A stretch of 6,336 nucleotides of DNA from Bacillota bacterium (GTDB lineage Bacteria > Bacillota > Sulfobacillia > Sulfobacillales > Sulfobacillaceae), in assembly GCA_021820675.1 (NCBI GenBank), contig JAKADI010000107.1, forward strand, positions 1 to 6,336, read 5' to 3'. The position numbers and the translations under genes are program-made. Position 1 is the stretch's first letter. Each line of letters starts with the position of its first letter. Shown piece by piece: positions 6,171 through 6,336 of the stretch. Below the pieces are notes generated by a model, which searched no databases, was not told the DNA's origin, and saw only the letters and a program-made list of their open reading frames with translations.

Positions 6171-6194
6171 AGGAGCCCTTGCTGGTAGAACCGC

Positions 6195-6200
6195 TATAAT
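6195..6200 (+). promoter_or_regulatory. Possible -10 box of the downstream gene
   Basis: A consensus TATAAT lies 39 nt before the ATG at 6240. No good -35 is present at 16-18 bp upstream (the region reads GGAGCC), and there is no extended -10 TG. If real, the promoter may need an activator. Confidence 0.35.
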
Positions 6201-6239
6201 CGGCGCGCATCGTCCTGATTATGGATTAGGGGGTTTCTT

Positions 6240-6336
6240 ATGGCTCCTCGATATGGTAACCAAACGCACGATAACTGGCGGCCCGGCGTTGATACATGCG
6301 CGCTAATTGTGGTACCCCCAGATCAACGTAATCGTA
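6240..6336 (+). CDS. N-terminus of a gene cut by the window edge; perhaps a class II amidotransferase
   Basis: ATG at 6240 has AGGGGG (6228-6233) six bases upstream and stays open for 32 codons to the edge. The start reads MAPRYGNQTHDNW, then RPGVDTCALIVVPPD. The VDTCALI segment, a short leader followed by Cys and a hydrophobic strand, faintly resembles the start of class II glutamine amidotransferase domains, as in glutamate synthase, where the Cys becomes the catalytic N-terminal residue. Only a few residues support this, so the family is a guess. The gene is separated from the importer operon by 195 nt containing two hairpins and a TATAAT, so it is probably transcribed on its own. That it is a real gene is likely from the ribosome binding site and open frame. 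Confidence 0.6.
   Translation, partial: MAPRYGNQTHDNWRPGVDTCALIVVPPDQRNR

Noticed and set aside
6141..6175. CRISPR repeat-like hairpin (GCATCCCCACC stem)
   Set aside because: Only one copy exists in the window, with no spacers and no cas gene nearby.

Overview
The window looks like chromosome of a Gram-positive, Bacillota-type bacterium. Four of the starts I accept follow strong purine-rich ribosome binding sites (AGGAGGT, AAAGGAGA, AAAGGAGG, AAGGAGG). The binding protein has a lipoprotein-type leader, and the sugar importer is encoded without its own ATPase. The protein style and mixed GC content would suit an acidophile such as Sulfobacillus, but that is an impression and not a sequence match.

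Left part (1-1592): the only intact gene is a minus-strand surE (788-1579), a stationary-phase survival/5'-nucleotidase family protein with its metal-binding motifs intact. Downstream of it on the minus strand (1-787) I see only traces of coding sequence. These include a broken minus-strand ORF at the left edge that needs two frame changes to read through, a 33-codon minus-strand ORF, a weak plus-strand ORF and an 11-bp hairpin.

Middle (1593-2723): about 1.1 kb without an intact gene. It holds a probable surE promoter, a weak plus-strand ORF, and a minus-strand gene remnant (1942-2189) that becomes one continuous 82-residue reading frame if a single lost A is restored. From about 2230 to 2690 I see no convincing gene, only an 18-bp palindrome.

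Right part (2724-6044): a three-gene plus-strand operon for a CUT1-family carbohydrate/polyol ABC importer: a lipoprotein substrate-binding protein and two inner-membrane permeases with EAA loops. The ATP-hydrolysing subunit is absent and presumably supplied from elsewhere, as is common for this family in Gram-positives. The operon's 5' region carries a perfect 17-bp inverted repeat overlapping the likely -10 box and start point, the clearest regulatory-looking structure in the window.

End (6045-6336): a 195-nt intergenic region with two perfect GC-rich hairpins and a 12-bp palindrome, then the first 32 codons of a plus-strand gene cut by the window edge. Its start has a faint resemblance to the leader of class II glutamine amidotransferases such as glutamate synthase.

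I did not find a clear new biological system. The points most worth a second look are the operon-leader inverted repeat, the one-base-broken minus-strand gene and the paired hairpins before the last gene.
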